Shown: piece after piece, positions 45,277 through 54,780 of the stretch | Position numbering within the stretch: position 1 is the first letter of the stretch | Layout: the number at the start of each line of letters is the position of its first letter | Source: JAUVXY01 sp964392345 | GTDB lineage: Bacteria > Actinomycetota > Humimicrobiia > Humimicrobiales > Humimicrobiaceae | Direction of reading: 5' to 3' | Assembly (NCBI GenBank): GCA_964392345.1 | Contig: CAYMPQ010000001.1 | Location: forward strand, 15,087 to 79,086 | Length of the DNA stretch: 64,000 nucleotides | The notes under the pieces: model-generated | The model's database searches: none | What the model was told of the DNA's origin: nothing | What the model saw: only the letters and a program-made list of their open reading frames with translations | Position numbers and translations under genes: made by a program

Positions 45277-47376
45277 ATGAAAGGAAAAAGAATTAAAAAA
45301 GAAATAATAAATAATAAAAAAAATAATAACCCCAGCGCTGCAAAGAGCAGCAAGAATCTAATTATTAAAAAAGAAGGTAAAAAAAGAACAAAATTTGGAA
45401 AATTACCAAAATATGCAAGGATAATTATAATAACTGTTTTGTCGCTGGCTGTTGTTGTTGGTTTGTGCGCAGTTAGTCTTTTTATTTATATTGGATCAAT
45501 CAATGACAGCATAAATTCTATTACTACTTCTGAAATTGAAAATATCCTTGCTCCTGTAGAATCTCCAAAGGAGCCGGTAACTATCCTCATATTAGGGAGG
45601 GACAGCAGGGATAGTGAAAATGAAAAGGGCCGGGCCGATACTATTATGCTGATGTACCTGGATCCGCAGGAAGGAAGGGGTTCGCTTCTTTCCATACCAA
45701 GAGACACCTTTGTTGAAATTCCGGGATACGGAGAAGATAAAATAAATGCAGCTTATACCTATGGCGAAGAAGAGCTTATGATAAAAACCGTCTCTAATCT
45801 TTTAGAAGCGGAAATAAATCATTATATCACTGTGGACTTTGAGGGATTTGTCAAACTGGTTGATGAGCTTGGCGGAGTGGATGTTGTCATTGAAAGGCCG
45901 CTTGTTGATCCAAAGAGCGGCGCTAATTTTTCTGCTGGTAATCACCACTTTACAGGTGAACAGGCGCTTTCTTATACAAGGAGCCGGTCTACAGAACTTG
46001 GTGACATAGGAAGGATACAACGTCAGCAGTATCTTGTCAGCCAGCTTTTAGATCAAAAATTAAACATAAAGTACCTGTCTAAAATTTCGTATTATTTTAA
46101 TATCCTTGTGGAAAATACCAAGACAGATCTGGATACTTTGACAATAGCTCAATATGCGAAGGCAGTCCTGTCTTTTAATACAGATAGTTTTAAAACTGCC
46201 ATTATACCATCCTGCCCTGACTGGACCAAGAATGGAACCATAAGTGTTCAAATACCTGATGTAGAAGAAGCAAGAGCAATGTGGCAAAGAATACTTAACG
46301 GGGAGCCGTCAAGCGAATACAGTGCTTCATATGGTGATGTTGATGATATTCCTGATAATATGGCTGAAGGTACAGAATATAATTTTAAAGTAATAGTAAA
46401 AAACACAGGAGTTCTTACATGGGACAAGGGTGGAGAAAACCTGGTTTACTTAAGCTATCACTGGATAGATTTTAAAAGTAAAGAAATGATTGTTTTTGAT
46501 GGCTACAGAAGTGTTCTTCCCCAACAGCAGGTAAAGCCAGGGGAAAAAGTAATATTTGACATAAAAGTGAAGTCACCTCCCGAGGAGGGAGAGTATGTTC
46601 TGCAGATAGATCTGGTCCATGAGCGCATCACCTGGTTCTCTTATCAAGGTGTTCAGCCGCTTGAAAAGTATGTAAGTGTAAATATAGCTTATTCTGCAAA
46701 GTATGATGATTTTGGAACTACTCCCAATTATCTGGATCCGGGGCAGGAATTTGAATCAGAAGTTACAGTTAAAAATAGCGGGTTCCTGTTGTGGGAGCAT
46801 AGCAAAAGACGTGGAAGAGTGAATTTGGGAACTCACTGGGTTAATAGAGACACAGGAGAGATTGTAGTGTGGGATGGAGGCAGAGGTTTGCTTGCAGGTG
46901 ATGTCTCACACGATGAGGAGTCTGTCGTAAACATGAAAATTAAGGCACCTGATAAACCGGGGAGATACACGCTTCAATATGATATGGTTCATGAAGGGGT
47001 CACGTGGTTTTCAGAAAAAGGAGTCATACCTTTAGAGATAGATATAAATGTTGGCGAGACTTTAGATAAGGGAGTAGTTAAAAGCACTTCAGTTAAGATA
47101 TTTAATGGGAATGGGACCGGCGGATCTGCCCGTGAATTTGGAGAATATTTAAAGAGCTATGGTTTTAAAGTTTATTCTCTGGCAAACGCAGAAAGTTCTG
47201 ATTTTGAAGAAAGCATTATAATTTACAAGGAGAGCGAAAAAGAAAAAGCGCAGCAGTTGGCCCTTGTTCTTAGCAGTTACAGTACTGAAACGTACAGCAG
47301 CAAGTGGAGCTATTACGGTACTTCTGCAGACTTGATTTTAATACTGGGTAAAGATTATAAAGAAAATATGCGCTAA
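45277..47376 (+). CDS. LytR-CpsA-Psr (LCP) protein with two Ig-like repeats and a LytR C-terminal domain
   Basis: A 699-residue membrane-anchored protein. LCP enzymes attach polysaccharides or teichoic acids from lipid carriers to peptidoglycan. Residues 1-45 are a basic cytoplasmic tail and 48-72 a transmembrane helix. The LCP catalytic domain runs about 95-255, with LGRDSR, SIPRDTFVEIPG (Arg and Asp of the active site) and the RIQRQQ segment. Two homologous repeats of about 115 residues follow (346-472 and 473-592), each ending in VHE-x2-TWFS-x2-GV-x-PLE, resembling NBR1-type Ig-like domains. A LytR_C domain (about 604-692) closes it. It lies between murA and sugar-modifying genes. Confidence 0.9.
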   Translation: MKGKRIKKEIINNKKNNNPSAAKSSKNLIIKKEGKKRTKFGKLPKYARIIIITVLSLAVVVGLCAVSLFIYIGSINDSINSITTSEIENILAPVESPKEPVTILILGRDSRDSENEKGRADTIMLMYLDPQEGRGSLLSIPRDTFVEIPGYGEDKINAAYTYGEEELMIKTVSNLLEAEINHYITVDFEGFVKLVDELGGVDVVIERPLVDPKSGANFSAGNHHFTGEQALSYTRSRSTELGDIGRIQRQQYLVSQLLDQKLNIKYLSKISYYFNILVENTKTDLDTLTIAQYAKAVLSFNTDSFKTAIIPSCPDWTKNGTISVQIPDVEEARAMWQRILNGEPSSEYSASYGDVDDIPDNMAEGTEYNFKVIVKNTGVLTWDKGGENLVYLSYHWIDFKSKEMIVFDGYRSVLPQQQVKPGEKVIFDIKVKSPPEEGEYVLQIDLVHERITWFSYQGVQPLEKYVSVNIAYSAKYDDFGTTPNYLDPGQEFESEVTVKNSGFLLWEHSKRRGRVNLGTHWVNRDTGEIVVWDGGRGLLAGDVSHDEESVVNMKIKAPDKPGRYTLQYDMVHEGVTWFSEKGVIPLEIDINVGETLDKGVVKSTSVKIFNGNGTGGSAREFGEYLKSYGFKVYSLANAESSDFEESIIIYKESEKEKAQQLALVLSSYSTETYSSKWSYYGTSADLILILGKDYKENMR

Positions 47377-47418
47377 ATTTGGACCATATGCTCTTCTAAT
47401 CTATGTTATAATATTTTT

Positions 47419-49323
47419 ATGGATAAAAGATATTCGTTTAAAATAATAAGGCAAGCTATATTTGATATACTCATAATTTTTTCTTCCTTTGTCATTTCCT
47501 TTTTTCTCAGGGGGCAACTTGACTTTGGTGGAGGCGGAGGGCTCTTCTCCCAGTATTATAACTTTATTGTATGGTATGTCACCGTCATAATCATAGTAAA
47601 AGTTCTGATGTTCTGGTTGTTTGGGATGTACAGGAGGGTTTGGAAATATGCGTCACTGAAAGATTTGACAGCTATAGTGGAAGCAGTTACCTTAAGCTCA
47701 ATTATTGTAATAGCAATCTTTTATGCTACAAGCCATCCGATATCTGTGTTCGGAGTAAAGATAAATTTTTCTCTTCCTTATTTTCCAAGAAGCATTTTTG
47801 TAATTGATTATCTTCTTACCTTAATTTTGGTAATGGTATCCCGATTTTCTGAAAGATTTTTTAATGAACTTAAGTTTGGCAACCCGGATACCCGAAAGAA
47901 AAGAGTGCTTATTGTTGGTGCCGGGGATGCAGGAGAGATGATTGTCAGGGAAATGATAAGGCAGAGAAATAGTGAATATATGCCCATAGGCTTTTTAGAT
48001 GATGATAAATTGAAATTAAAGCAGCAGATACATGGAGTCAAAGTTTTGGACACAATACTGAATATGGAAAATGTTATTAAAAAATATTCAGTTGACGAGG
48101 TAATAATAGCAATGCCTTCTGCTTCAAGCAAAGCCAGAAAAGAAGTTGCTTTTAGAGCAAAGGAAGCCGGCGCTAACTGTAAAACACTCCCAAGCTTGTA
48201 TGAGGTAATTGATGGGAAGGTCTATCTGTACCAGATAAGGGACATAGAAATAGAAGATATCCTGGGAAGAGAGCCTGTAAAGATAAAAATTCCTGAAGTA
48301 GCGTCGGAAATAAAAGATAAAGTAGTTTTAATAAGCGGCGCCGGCGGTTCTATTGGATCTGAAATATGCAGGCAAATATTAAGGTTTAGTCCGGGGAAAA
48401 TAATACTGGTTGATCATGCAGAAAATAACCTATTTTTAATAGAAGAAGAACTAACCAATAAACTTGCCTTTACAGAAGTAGTTCCAGTAGTTGCCGATAT
48501 AAGGGACAGGGAAGCTATGAATGGGGTATTTGAAAATTACAGGCCATCTATTGTATTCCATGCTGCTGCATATAAGCATGTACCGCTGATGCAGTTAAAC
48601 CCGGAAGCTGCTGTCAGAAACAATTATTTGGGCACTAAAATGCTGGCCAAATTTTCTATAGATTTTGGAGTAAGCAGATTTGTGATGCTGTCTACAGATA
48701 AAGCAGTACATCCTGAAAATATAATGGGGGTTTCAAAGTTACTTTCAGAAAAATACCTCCAGGCTTTATCAAAAGTAAAAAATACAAGGTTTATGATAGT
48801 AAGGTTTGGCAATGTTCTTGGAAGCCATGGAAGCGTGGTCCCTGTATTTAAAGAGCAAATTCGTTCCGGAGGCCCGCTAAGAGTTACTCATCCTGACATG
48901 AAAAGGTATTTTATGACCATACCTGAATCAGCACAGCTTGTGATACAGGCATGCATAATGGGAAAAGGCGGAGAGATATATGTTCTGGATATGGGTGAGC
49001 CTATAAATATTTTAGATCTTGCAACAAACATGATAAAGATATACGGAATGGAACCCGGAAAAGATATTGAAATTATATATACTGGTCCAAGATATGGTGA
49101 AAAGATGGACGAGGAACTGGTTGGAGAAGACGAAAAGCTGGTATCAACTGAACTTGAACAAATATTTGAGGCAAAAAATAAAAATAAGGGAGATAAAGAG
49201 AAAAATTTAGATATATTGTTCAATATAGAAAAAGAAGTTCAACTCCATGATTACAATAATTTATTTAAAGATTTAAAAAAGATAGTGCCTAACTTTGATG
49301 AAAAAAAGATGTGGTTTAGATGA
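47419..49323 (+). CDS. Membrane-bound nucleotide-sugar 4,6-dehydratase (CapD/PglF/WbpM-like)
   Basis: A 634-residue polysaccharide-biosynthesis enzyme. About four N-terminal transmembrane helices span residues 12-140. A first Rossmann-like domain starts at VLIVGAGDAGEMIV (about 154) and the catalytic SDR domain at VLISGAGGSIGSEI (about 307). The active-site segment is STDKAVHPENIMGVSK, with Met where classical SDRs have Tyr, as in PglF and WbpM. It converts UDP-GlcNAc to a 4-keto-6-deoxy sugar. It is followed 31 bases later by a phosphoglycosyl transferase, a pairing seen in glycan initiation clusters. Confidence 0.93.
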   Translation: MDKRYSFKIIRQAIFDILIIFSSFVISFFLRGQLDFGGGGGLFSQYYNFIVWYVTVIIIVKVLMFWLFGMYRRVWKYASLKDLTAIVEAVTLSSIIVIAIFYATSHPISVFGVKINFSLPYFPRSIFVIDYLLTLILVMVSRFSERFFNELKFGNPDTRKKRVLIVGAGDAGEMIVREMIRQRNSEYMPIGFLDDDKLKLKQQIHGVKVLDTILNMENVIKKYSVDEVIIAMPSASSKARKEVAFRAKEAGANCKTLPSLYEVIDGKVYLYQIRDIEIEDILGREPVKIKIPEVASEIKDKVVLISGAGGSIGSEICRQILRFSPGKIILVDHAENNLFLIEEELTNKLAFTEVVPVVADIRDREAMNGVFENYRPSIVFHAAAYKHVPLMQLNPEAAVRNNYLGTKMLAKFSIDFGVSRFVMLSTDKAVHPENIMGVSKLLSEKYLQALSKVKNTRFMIVRFGNVLGSHGSVVPVFKEQIRSGGPLRVTHPDMKRYFMTIPESAQLVIQACIMGKGGEIYVLDMGEPINILDLATNMIKIYGMEPGKDIEIIYTGPRYGEKMDEELVGEDEKLVSTELEQIFEAKNKNKGDKEKNLDILFNIEKEVQLHDYNNLFKDLKKIVPNFDEKKMWFR

Positions 49324-49354
49324 TGAAAAATTTAGGTTGGCAAATTTATAGTCT

Positions 49355-49927
49355 ATGTTTTATAAAATTTTAAAGCGAAGCTTCGACATAATATTTTCAA
49401 TCATTCTCCTGATATTATTTATACCTCTCTGGATAATCATTCCTATTTTAATAAAAATAGATTCTCCCGGGAAAATCATTTTCAGGCAAAAAAGAATTGG
49501 CACAGGCAGCAAATATTTTACTATTTATAAATTTAGAACAATGAAAGAAGGAACGCCTGATATACCAACTGACAAGCTAAGCGGCCAGAACAGGCTAAAT
49601 ACTAAAACAGGCAGCACGCTCAGAAGGCTCAGCCTGGATGAAATCCCGCAGCTTATAAATATACTGAAAGGCGATATGAGTTTTGTGGGGCCAAGGCCCG
49701 CGCTCCACAACCAGCCTCTGCTTATAAGGCTTAGAAGGCAGAGAGGCATTGATAAAGTTCGCCCAGGTGTGACAGGACTTGCCCAGATCAGCGGAAGAGA
49801 CAGTTTGTCCATACCTAAAAAAGTTGAATATGATGGTTTGTATATAAAAGATGCCTCAATGCTTCTTGACATAAAAATTATGCTTGTTACCGTAAAAGCA
49901 GTTCTAACAGGCAAGGGTGCAAATTAG
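49355..49927 (+). CDS. Monotopic phosphoglycosyl transferase (PglC/WcaJ-type sugar transferase)
   Basis: A 190-residue enzyme that moves a sugar phosphate onto undecaprenyl phosphate to start glycan assembly. It has KRSFDIIFSI and a membrane-embedded helix at about residues 8-35, then SPGKIIFRQKRIG, FRTMKEG, LRRLSLDEIPQLINIL and DMSFVGPRP, the conserved core of the family, and GVTGLAQISGRD near the end. The short length matches the minimal PglC form. It probably uses the sugar made by the upstream dehydratase. Confidence 0.93.
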   Translation: MFYKILKRSFDIIFSIILLILFIPLWIIIPILIKIDSPGKIIFRQKRIGTGSKYFTIYKFRTMKEGTPDIPTDKLSGQNRLNTKTGSTLRRLSLDEIPQLINILKGDMSFVGPRPALHNQPLLIRLRRQRGIDKVRPGVTGLAQISGRDSLSIPKKVEYDGLYIKDASMLLDIKIMLVTVKAVLTGKGAN

Positions 49928-49938
49928 CTTAAATATTT

Positions 49939-51054
49939 TTACTTGCTGTTATTTAACTTATACACAAAGCCGCCGCTATCTTTATATTTGTCTACCATAA
50001 CCAGTTTATCTGAATATAGCTTGTCACTTTCTGACAGGGCAATGATGTAGTTGTACCTATTTTGAGATTTGGAATTAACAAGCGCAGCCTCTTCTAAGAT
50101 TTCACCGGTTTCCTTCTGGCTAATGTTTATAAATTTTACATCCGCAGGATATAAGTTATATGCTATCTCAGACATTATATATATTGGCTCACCTCTTACC
50201 AGAACTATAATATTTTCATCTTCTGGAATCCTATCGCCTAACCAGGATATAAATTTCTCAAAATCATAAAAGCCAACATAAGTTTTGCTTAAATTACCGC
50301 TTAAAATATATCTTTTGTAAGAATCCCAGTAGCTTTTCACAGTGCATGCCTCAGATGCCATAAAATTAAAAGAGGCAAATATTAAAATTGATATCAGTAT
50401 AATTAAGAAGGCTTTGTAAGTTTTAGCACTTCTTTTAAATAATAAATTGTTGGCGATATATATTACAAGGAGTACCGCTAAAAAAATATATGCTGGAGTT
50501 AAAAATCTATTTATATGCTCAATATTAAAAATATTTTTGGAAAGATAATTTATGTATGAATCCAGAGAGGGCAGAACTCTTTCTTTTAGAACAATATTGC
50601 TTACAGATATTTTAACGCCTGCTACTTCCGGGACATCTACTTTTATGTGGCTGATCTTATTTTGGGTTTTCCCAGTCCAATATTTATTTTCCCCAATTGG
50701 CACGTAGTAATTGTGGCTTATCCCATCTATAAAAATTTTAAATTTCTGCTGGCTGGTGGTTTCAAATTCATCCTGCCCGGCATATTTCCACCTGACCCGC
50801 ACACTTCCAGCTGGAAAATCTACAGAACCAGTATTTTCAGCTTTTATATTTACTATGAGATAATCTGAGATTTTAGTAGTTTTTGGATTATCTAATTTAA
50901 ACTCCAGAGGCTCGTATGCAATTTGCGTTAAACCTGCGTATGATGTATTAAATATTGGAAAGCAAAATGAGATAAAAATAAGCAGGAAAAACACAGAGAC
51001 AGCTATGGAAATACGCTTTTTATATTTAAGAGGTATATTTTTTAATTTTGCCAC
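49939..51054 (-). CDS. Unknown membrane protein with an extracytoplasmic beta-rich domain
   Basis: A 371-residue protein, not recognised. One transmembrane helix lies at about residues 15-37, then a beta-rich segment (about 45-165) with VNIKAENTGSVDFPAGSVRVRW, resembling an Ig-like or carbohydrate-binding fold, two further hydrophobic helices near 185-205 and 213-232, and a C-terminal soluble domain. The end of such proteins resembles the tail of polytopic glycosyltransferases without the transferase part. It begins the minus-strand segment that interrupts the polysaccharide cluster. Confidence 0.6.
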   Translation of the reverse strand: MAKLKNIPLKYKKRISIAVSVFFLLIFISFCFPIFNTSYAGLTQIAYEPLEFKLDNPKTTKISDYLIVNIKAENTGSVDFPAGSVRVRWKYAGQDEFETTSQQKFKIFIDGISHNYYVPIGENKYWTGKTQNKISHIKVDVPEVAGVKISVSNIVLKERVLPSLDSYINYLSKNIFNIEHINRFLTPAYIFLAVLLVIYIANNLLFKRSAKTYKAFLIILISILIFASFNFMASEACTVKSYWDSYKRYILSGNLSKTYVGFYDFEKFISWLGDRIPEDENIIVLVRGEPIYIMSEIAYNLYPADVKFINISQKETGEILEEAALVNSKSQNRYNYIIALSESDKLYSDKLVMVDKYKDSGGFVYKLNNSK

Positions 51055-51086
51055 TTACAGCTGGTCCAATTTTTTTGTTACAGGTT

Positions 51087-51968
51087 CTAATTTAACTCTT
51101 TTATTAATTTCTCAATGCCGCTCTCAAAGCTTATAGGTGAAAAACCAAAATCACGTTTAGCCTCTTCATAAGAATAGCGCTTGTCAATTCCCATTCTTTC
51201 TATCTGTTCCGGGGTTAAGGCAGAATTTTTAGAAATCTTACTGTAGACGGATATTAAGAATTTACTTAAGCCAATTGGAAGTTTTATTACTTTAAATTGT
51301 TTGCCCATCTTGCTTTTCACAATTTTTATCATATCATTATATTTTAAGGGTTTTTGCCCGGCTAAGTTATATGTTTTTCCGTATGTTTTTTTATTTTCCA
51401 AAACGCTGGCTGCAGCACAGGCTACGTCTCCAATATATATTGGCTGGATTAAATTATTCCCGTTTCCAAAGGTTATAAAGAAACCTCTCTTTTTTATAAA
51501 TCTAATCATTTTTGAAAAATTAGTGTCATTCTGGTAGCCATAAATCATGGAAGGCCTTAAGATTGTGTAATCTAATTTTGATTTTTTTATCAATCTTTCA
51601 GAATTTATTTTTTGTTCTTTTATTTTATCCTCAGTAGGGATTAGAACAGTGGTAGAGCTAATAAACACAACTCTTTTAGTATCTGTACGATTTACTGCAC
51701 CTAAGAAATTTTTAAGAAGCTGTGCATGCTTTAGATCTACCATGTAAATTATTGCGTCTGCATCCCTAACGGCAGAGATTATTGAATCTCCGCTTTGGAG
51801 CGTTCCTGTGCTAAATTTAACTTCCTTACCAGGCGACCTTGAAACTTCCTCAAGCCTGGATTTATTGCTATCTGTCCTGACCAGACAGTTAACTTTGTAG
51901 TTATTCTCTAATAGTTTACCAAGAACATGCGGCCCCAAAAAGCCTGTCGCACCAATCACTAAAACCAT
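51087..51968 (-). CDS. Atypical NAD(P)-binding SDR (NmrA/NDUFA9-like)
   Basis: A 293-residue protein. The Rossmann motif is VIGATGFLGPHVLGKL (residues 4-19). VVFISSTTV and the LRPSMIYG segment are typical of extended or atypical SDRs, but the YxxxK catalytic pair is not evident; ERLIKKSKLDYTILRPS is in its place. It could modify a nucleotide sugar or act as a redox sensor. It follows the unknown membrane protein on the same strand, 32 bases apart. Confidence 0.8.
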   Translation of the reverse strand: MVLVIGATGFLGPHVLGKLLENNYKVNCLVRTDSNKSRLEEVSRSPGKEVKFSTGTLQSGDSIISAVRDADAIIYMVDLKHAQLLKNFLGAVNRTDTKRVVFISSTTVLIPTEDKIKEQKINSERLIKKSKLDYTILRPSMIYGYQNDTNFSKMIRFIKKRGFFITFGNGNNLIQPIYIGDVACAAASVLENKKTYGKTYNLAGQKPLKYNDMIKIVKSKMGKQFKVIKLPIGLSKFLISVYSKISKNSALTPEQIERMGIDKRYSYEEAKRDFGFSPISFESGIEKLIKELN

Positions 51969-52115
51969 TTCTATCCTTTTATTTGTAGTGGCATATAAGA
52001 TTTTTGTAATTAAACCGTTATGGCAAAATGCTCTGAAAGCAAATCAAAGTGTTTGTTTATATTGTCATAGTGCAATCATATCTTAACCAAAATTCACCCA
52101 TAACGCTAAAAGTTT

Positions 52116-52526
52116 TTATATTAATATGTCAAAAGAATCAAATCCTCTTGGTGCAACCACTTCAAAATGTTTTCTATCCAATGTAAGTATTTTATTAATC
52201 TTAAGCCGCTCAGCTATTGCAATAATAGAAGCATCAACATAACCAATGTTAAGGGTATCATATTTTTTCAATACCTCTATAATACGGAAGATGTCCTCAT
52301 CTTTTAATATTTCCAGGTGGAAACTTCTGTTAATTTCTTGGAGGAAAATAAGCTCGATTTTATTTCCAAATCTACTGTTCAACATATAGCATATCTCACC
52401 AATGGTAGCAGAAGGTAGAATGTATACATTCTCTTTTTCTGTAAATATTCTTTTTAAATATTTGTGTTTCCCATATTTTTTATCCATCAAACCTATAACA
52501 GCACTGGTATCTAAAATAATTTGCAT
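52116..52526 (-). CDS. vapC: PIN-domain ribonuclease toxin (VapC-like)
   Basis: A 136-residue PIN-domain nuclease. All four acidic residues expected in the metal site are visible: Asp in ILDTSAVIG, Glu in IGEICY, Asp in YVDASIIA and Asp in TLDRKHF. The ATG at 52526 lies one base after the antitoxin stop and behind AAAGG. It is the toxin half of a type II module with the ribbon-helix-helix gene upstream. Confidence 0.9.
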   Translation of the reverse strand: MQIILDTSAVIGLMDKKYGKHKYLKRIFTEKENVYILPSATIGEICYMLNSRFGNKIELIFLQEINRSFHLEILKDEDIFRIIEVLKKYDTLNIGYVDASIIAIAERLKINKILTLDRKHFEVVAPRGFDSFDILI

Positions 52527-52527
52527 T

Positions 52528-52779
52528 TCAGTCCTTTCCAAAGTTTTTCTCTAAATATTCTTCATCATTTTCAGCAAAATGAGGATCACCGCTATCAACA
52601 ATTCCAACAATATTAGTTTCTTTCTTAGGAATTTTTTTAACAATATATTCACTAATTGCTTCTCTAATAATAAAGGATGTAGATTTACTAGTAAATTTTG
52701 CTATTTTTTTTAGTTTAAACATAACATCCTTATCTAAAAGCACAGATGTTCTTTCTCTTTCCATTATATCTAACCCCAT
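52528..52779 (-). CDS. Ribbon-helix-helix antitoxin (VapB/CopG-like)
   Basis: An 83-residue protein. RERTSVLLDKDVMFKLKKIAK gives the N-terminal DNA-binding strand and first helix; STSFIIREAISEYIV gives the second. The C-terminal tail is acidic and would wrap the toxin. The start is uncertain: ATG at 52779 or ATG at 52764, which directly begins the RHH domain. Its promoter is overlaid with repeated ATGCATATTAATAT elements, consistent with autoregulation. Confidence 0.85.
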   Translation of the reverse strand: MGLDIMERERTSVLLDKDVMFKLKKIAKFTSKSTSFIIREAISEYIVKKIPKKETNIVGIVDSGDPHFAENDEEYLEKNFGKD

Positions 52780-52784
52780 CTTTA

Positions 52785-52838
52785 ATTAATATGCATATTA
52801 ATATTATGCATATTAATATATCTGACTCTTTATGTCAA
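52785..52838 (-). promoter_or_regulatory. Promoter and repeat operator of the RHH-PIN toxin-antitoxin module
   Basis: On the minus strand TTGACA (52838-52833) and TAATAT (52815-52810) are 17 bases apart. A 14-base unit ATGCATATTAATAT occurs twice (52791-52804 and 52806-52819), 15 bases apart, and the first copy is part of a perfect 18-bp palindrome (52785-52802). One unit covers the -10 box, so bound antitoxin would block RNA polymerase. Confidence 0.8.
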
Positions 52839-52909
52839 TTATTTTTTGCATTTTTTTGTTTGTTTTATTATTGTAATTAAAACTTATTAATATTTGATTG
52901 TCTCTATAA

Positions 52910-54373
52910 ATGTTAGTTTATCTTAAATTGATTTTAGCAATACTCTCGCTTTTTTTTATAGGGTATATACCTGTCTATTTTCTGCTGCTTAAAAACAACA
53001 GTTCATCTGCAAGATACAATTCTATTTCCAGAAGATTTTATATATTTTTCATAAGTTTTTATGCAGGCGCGCTCATCATCTCACTTTTTTTCATAGCTGT
53101 GTCACTGCTTGAAATAAAGTATAATATTTGGCTGGTACTGAGCCTTAGCCTGATTGCTTTTATTTTCTTTTTGTACTGTTATTTTAGCGGAAAACATTTT
53201 AATGAAAAAAATAAATTTCCAAAAAATTTTGGCCCTGCGAAAACCGAAAAAGCAATATTTATCATCTTTGCCGCACTTATTGCAGTTAATTTTGCCATAG
53301 TGCTATTTTTTGCAATGCTGTTTCCAATAAGATTCTGGGACGCAGTCTCATGCTGGAGCCTCAAGGGAAAAGCTTTTTTTATAGACGGGAGCATAAATAC
53401 TTTTTATAGCGAACATCATTACGGCTTTTCTCATCTGTCATACCCTCTATACCTGCCGCTGATACAGACCTGGATTTATTTCTGGATGGGAGAGATCAAT
53501 GAAAATCTGGTAAAAATTATCTTCCCACTATTTTACTGCTCTTCCTGCTTTATCCTTTATTATTATTTCAGGTTTAAAGTAAGCAGGATTTTATCTATCG
53601 TATTTGTATTCATATTTTCCACACTGCCAATTGTCACCGATCATGGCTATATTGAATATACAAATTTGCTTTTTTCCATAATCCTTGCCATAGGAGTTTT
53701 TAACTTCTATTTATCAAGGATAGAAGTTAAAAGCGCAAGAAAGCATCTTATGATTTCTGCTGTATTTTTTTCCATGCTGGCACTTACCAGAAGCGAGGGA
53801 CTGCTATATGCATTTATATTTATTTTACTAAACCTCATCTTTTTTATAATTAGCTTAAATGGAAGAAAAAATTTTATAAAAAATCTTTTGAATCTGGCAA
53901 TTCCCACAGGCCTTGCTGCTGCAGTACTGCTCCCATGGTTTCTGCTTAAAATTAAACTTAGTCTTCCGCTTGTGAGCATGGAATGGAGTGAACTGCTAAG
54001 AGCAAATGCAAATACTGGATTTGGCGCAGGAAATATCTTTGACTTTAAGAGAGCCATGCAGGCATTTAGCGCTGAAGTCCTGTTTTCAGCCTATGATTCA
54101 ACAAGGGCAATACTTGGCTCTTCCTATGGCCCAATATGGATAATATTGTTTATCCTTTTTATGCTAAACGTAAGAAGTCATTTTAAAAACTACAGCTGGA
54201 TATTTTTTGTATTTATCATATTTGGATTTTTAAGCGTATTTTTATCCCTGGCAGCTGTAGAAGATTTTACCGGGTCCATAGAAAGATACATGCTCCATCT
54301 TTTTCCAGTTACATACCTGTGGGTAATCTCTAATTCTATACCCAGGGTTCATTATCCGGATATGGGCTGTTAG
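52910..54373 (+). CDS. Polytopic membrane glycosyltransferase-like protein (GT39/ArnT-type fold)
   Basis: A 487-residue protein with about eleven to twelve transmembrane segments. The first large outer loop carries RFWDAVSCWSLKGKAFF, similar to the D-containing loop of GT-C glycosyltransferases that use polyprenyl-phosphate sugars, and ALTRSEGLLY is a further family-like segment. The C-terminus ends just before a convergent toxin gene, two bases away. The ATG start has no evident Shine-Dalgarno. Acceptor and donor are unknown. It is flanked on both sides by toxin-antitoxin pairs. Confidence 0.65.
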   Translation: MLVYLKLILAILSLFFIGYIPVYFLLLKNNSSSARYNSISRRFYIFFISFYAGALIISLFFIAVSLLEIKYNIWLVLSLSLIAFIFFLYCYFSGKHFNEKNKFPKNFGPAKTEKAIFIIFAALIAVNFAIVLFFAMLFPIRFWDAVSCWSLKGKAFFIDGSINTFYSEHHYGFSHLSYPLYLPLIQTWIYFWMGEINENLVKIIFPLFYCSSCFILYYYFRFKVSRILSIVFVFIFSTLPIVTDHGYIEYTNLLFSIILAIGVFNFYLSRIEVKSARKHLMISAVFFSMLALTRSEGLLYAFIFILLNLIFFIISLNGRKNFIKNLLNLAIPTGLAAAVLLPWFLLKIKLSLPLVSMEWSELLRANANTGFGAGNIFDFKRAMQAFSAEVLFSAYDSTRAILGSSYGPIWIILFILFMLNVRSHFKNYSWIFFVFIIFGFLSVFLSLAAVEDFTGSIERYMLHLFPVTYLWVISNSIPRVHYPDMGC

Positions 54374-54375
54374 AT

Positions 54376-54780
54376 TTAGTTTATCCAATCTTCAATTCTA
54401 AGAGAGCTTATTCTTTTAAAGTGATTGATATTGCCTGTTATTAAAATAAGATTGTTAGCTATAGCAATAGAAGCTATCTGTATATCGCAGTGTGGTAAAC
54501 TTTCTCCCCTTTTCTCTAGTTCTGCCCGAATCTCCCCATAAATATATGCAGAGTTACTGTCAAAAGGTAAAATATTTACTAAAGGAAGTAGAATGTTTTT
54601 TAATTCGTTTATGTAATGATTGGGATTATTGCTATTGAATGCTCCATATGTAATTTCACCTATAGCTATAGTAGATAAAAATCGCTCTTCTTTTTTTAGT
54701 TTGTTTATATTGCTGATTAATTTACGGGACGGTATTTTTTTTGTGATATTAGTAATAGTATCAGTGTCAAAAAGATACAT
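54376..54780 (-). CDS. vapC: PIN-domain ribonuclease toxin (VapC-like), second module
   Basis: A 134-residue PIN protein. Metal ligands are in LFDTDTITNI, IGEITYGAF and HCDIQIASIA; the last strand has TGNINHF, an Asn-type ending common in this family. Its start overlaps the antitoxin gene by 14 bases. It is clearly diverged from the first toxin in the window, so the two modules are not a recent duplication. Confidence 0.88.
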   Translation of the reverse strand: MYLFDTDTITNITKKIPSRKLISNINKLKKEERFLSTIAIGEITYGAFNSNNPNHYINELKNILLPLVNILPFDSNSAYIYGEIRAELEKRGESLPHCDIQIASIAIANNLILITGNINHFKRISSLRIEDWIN

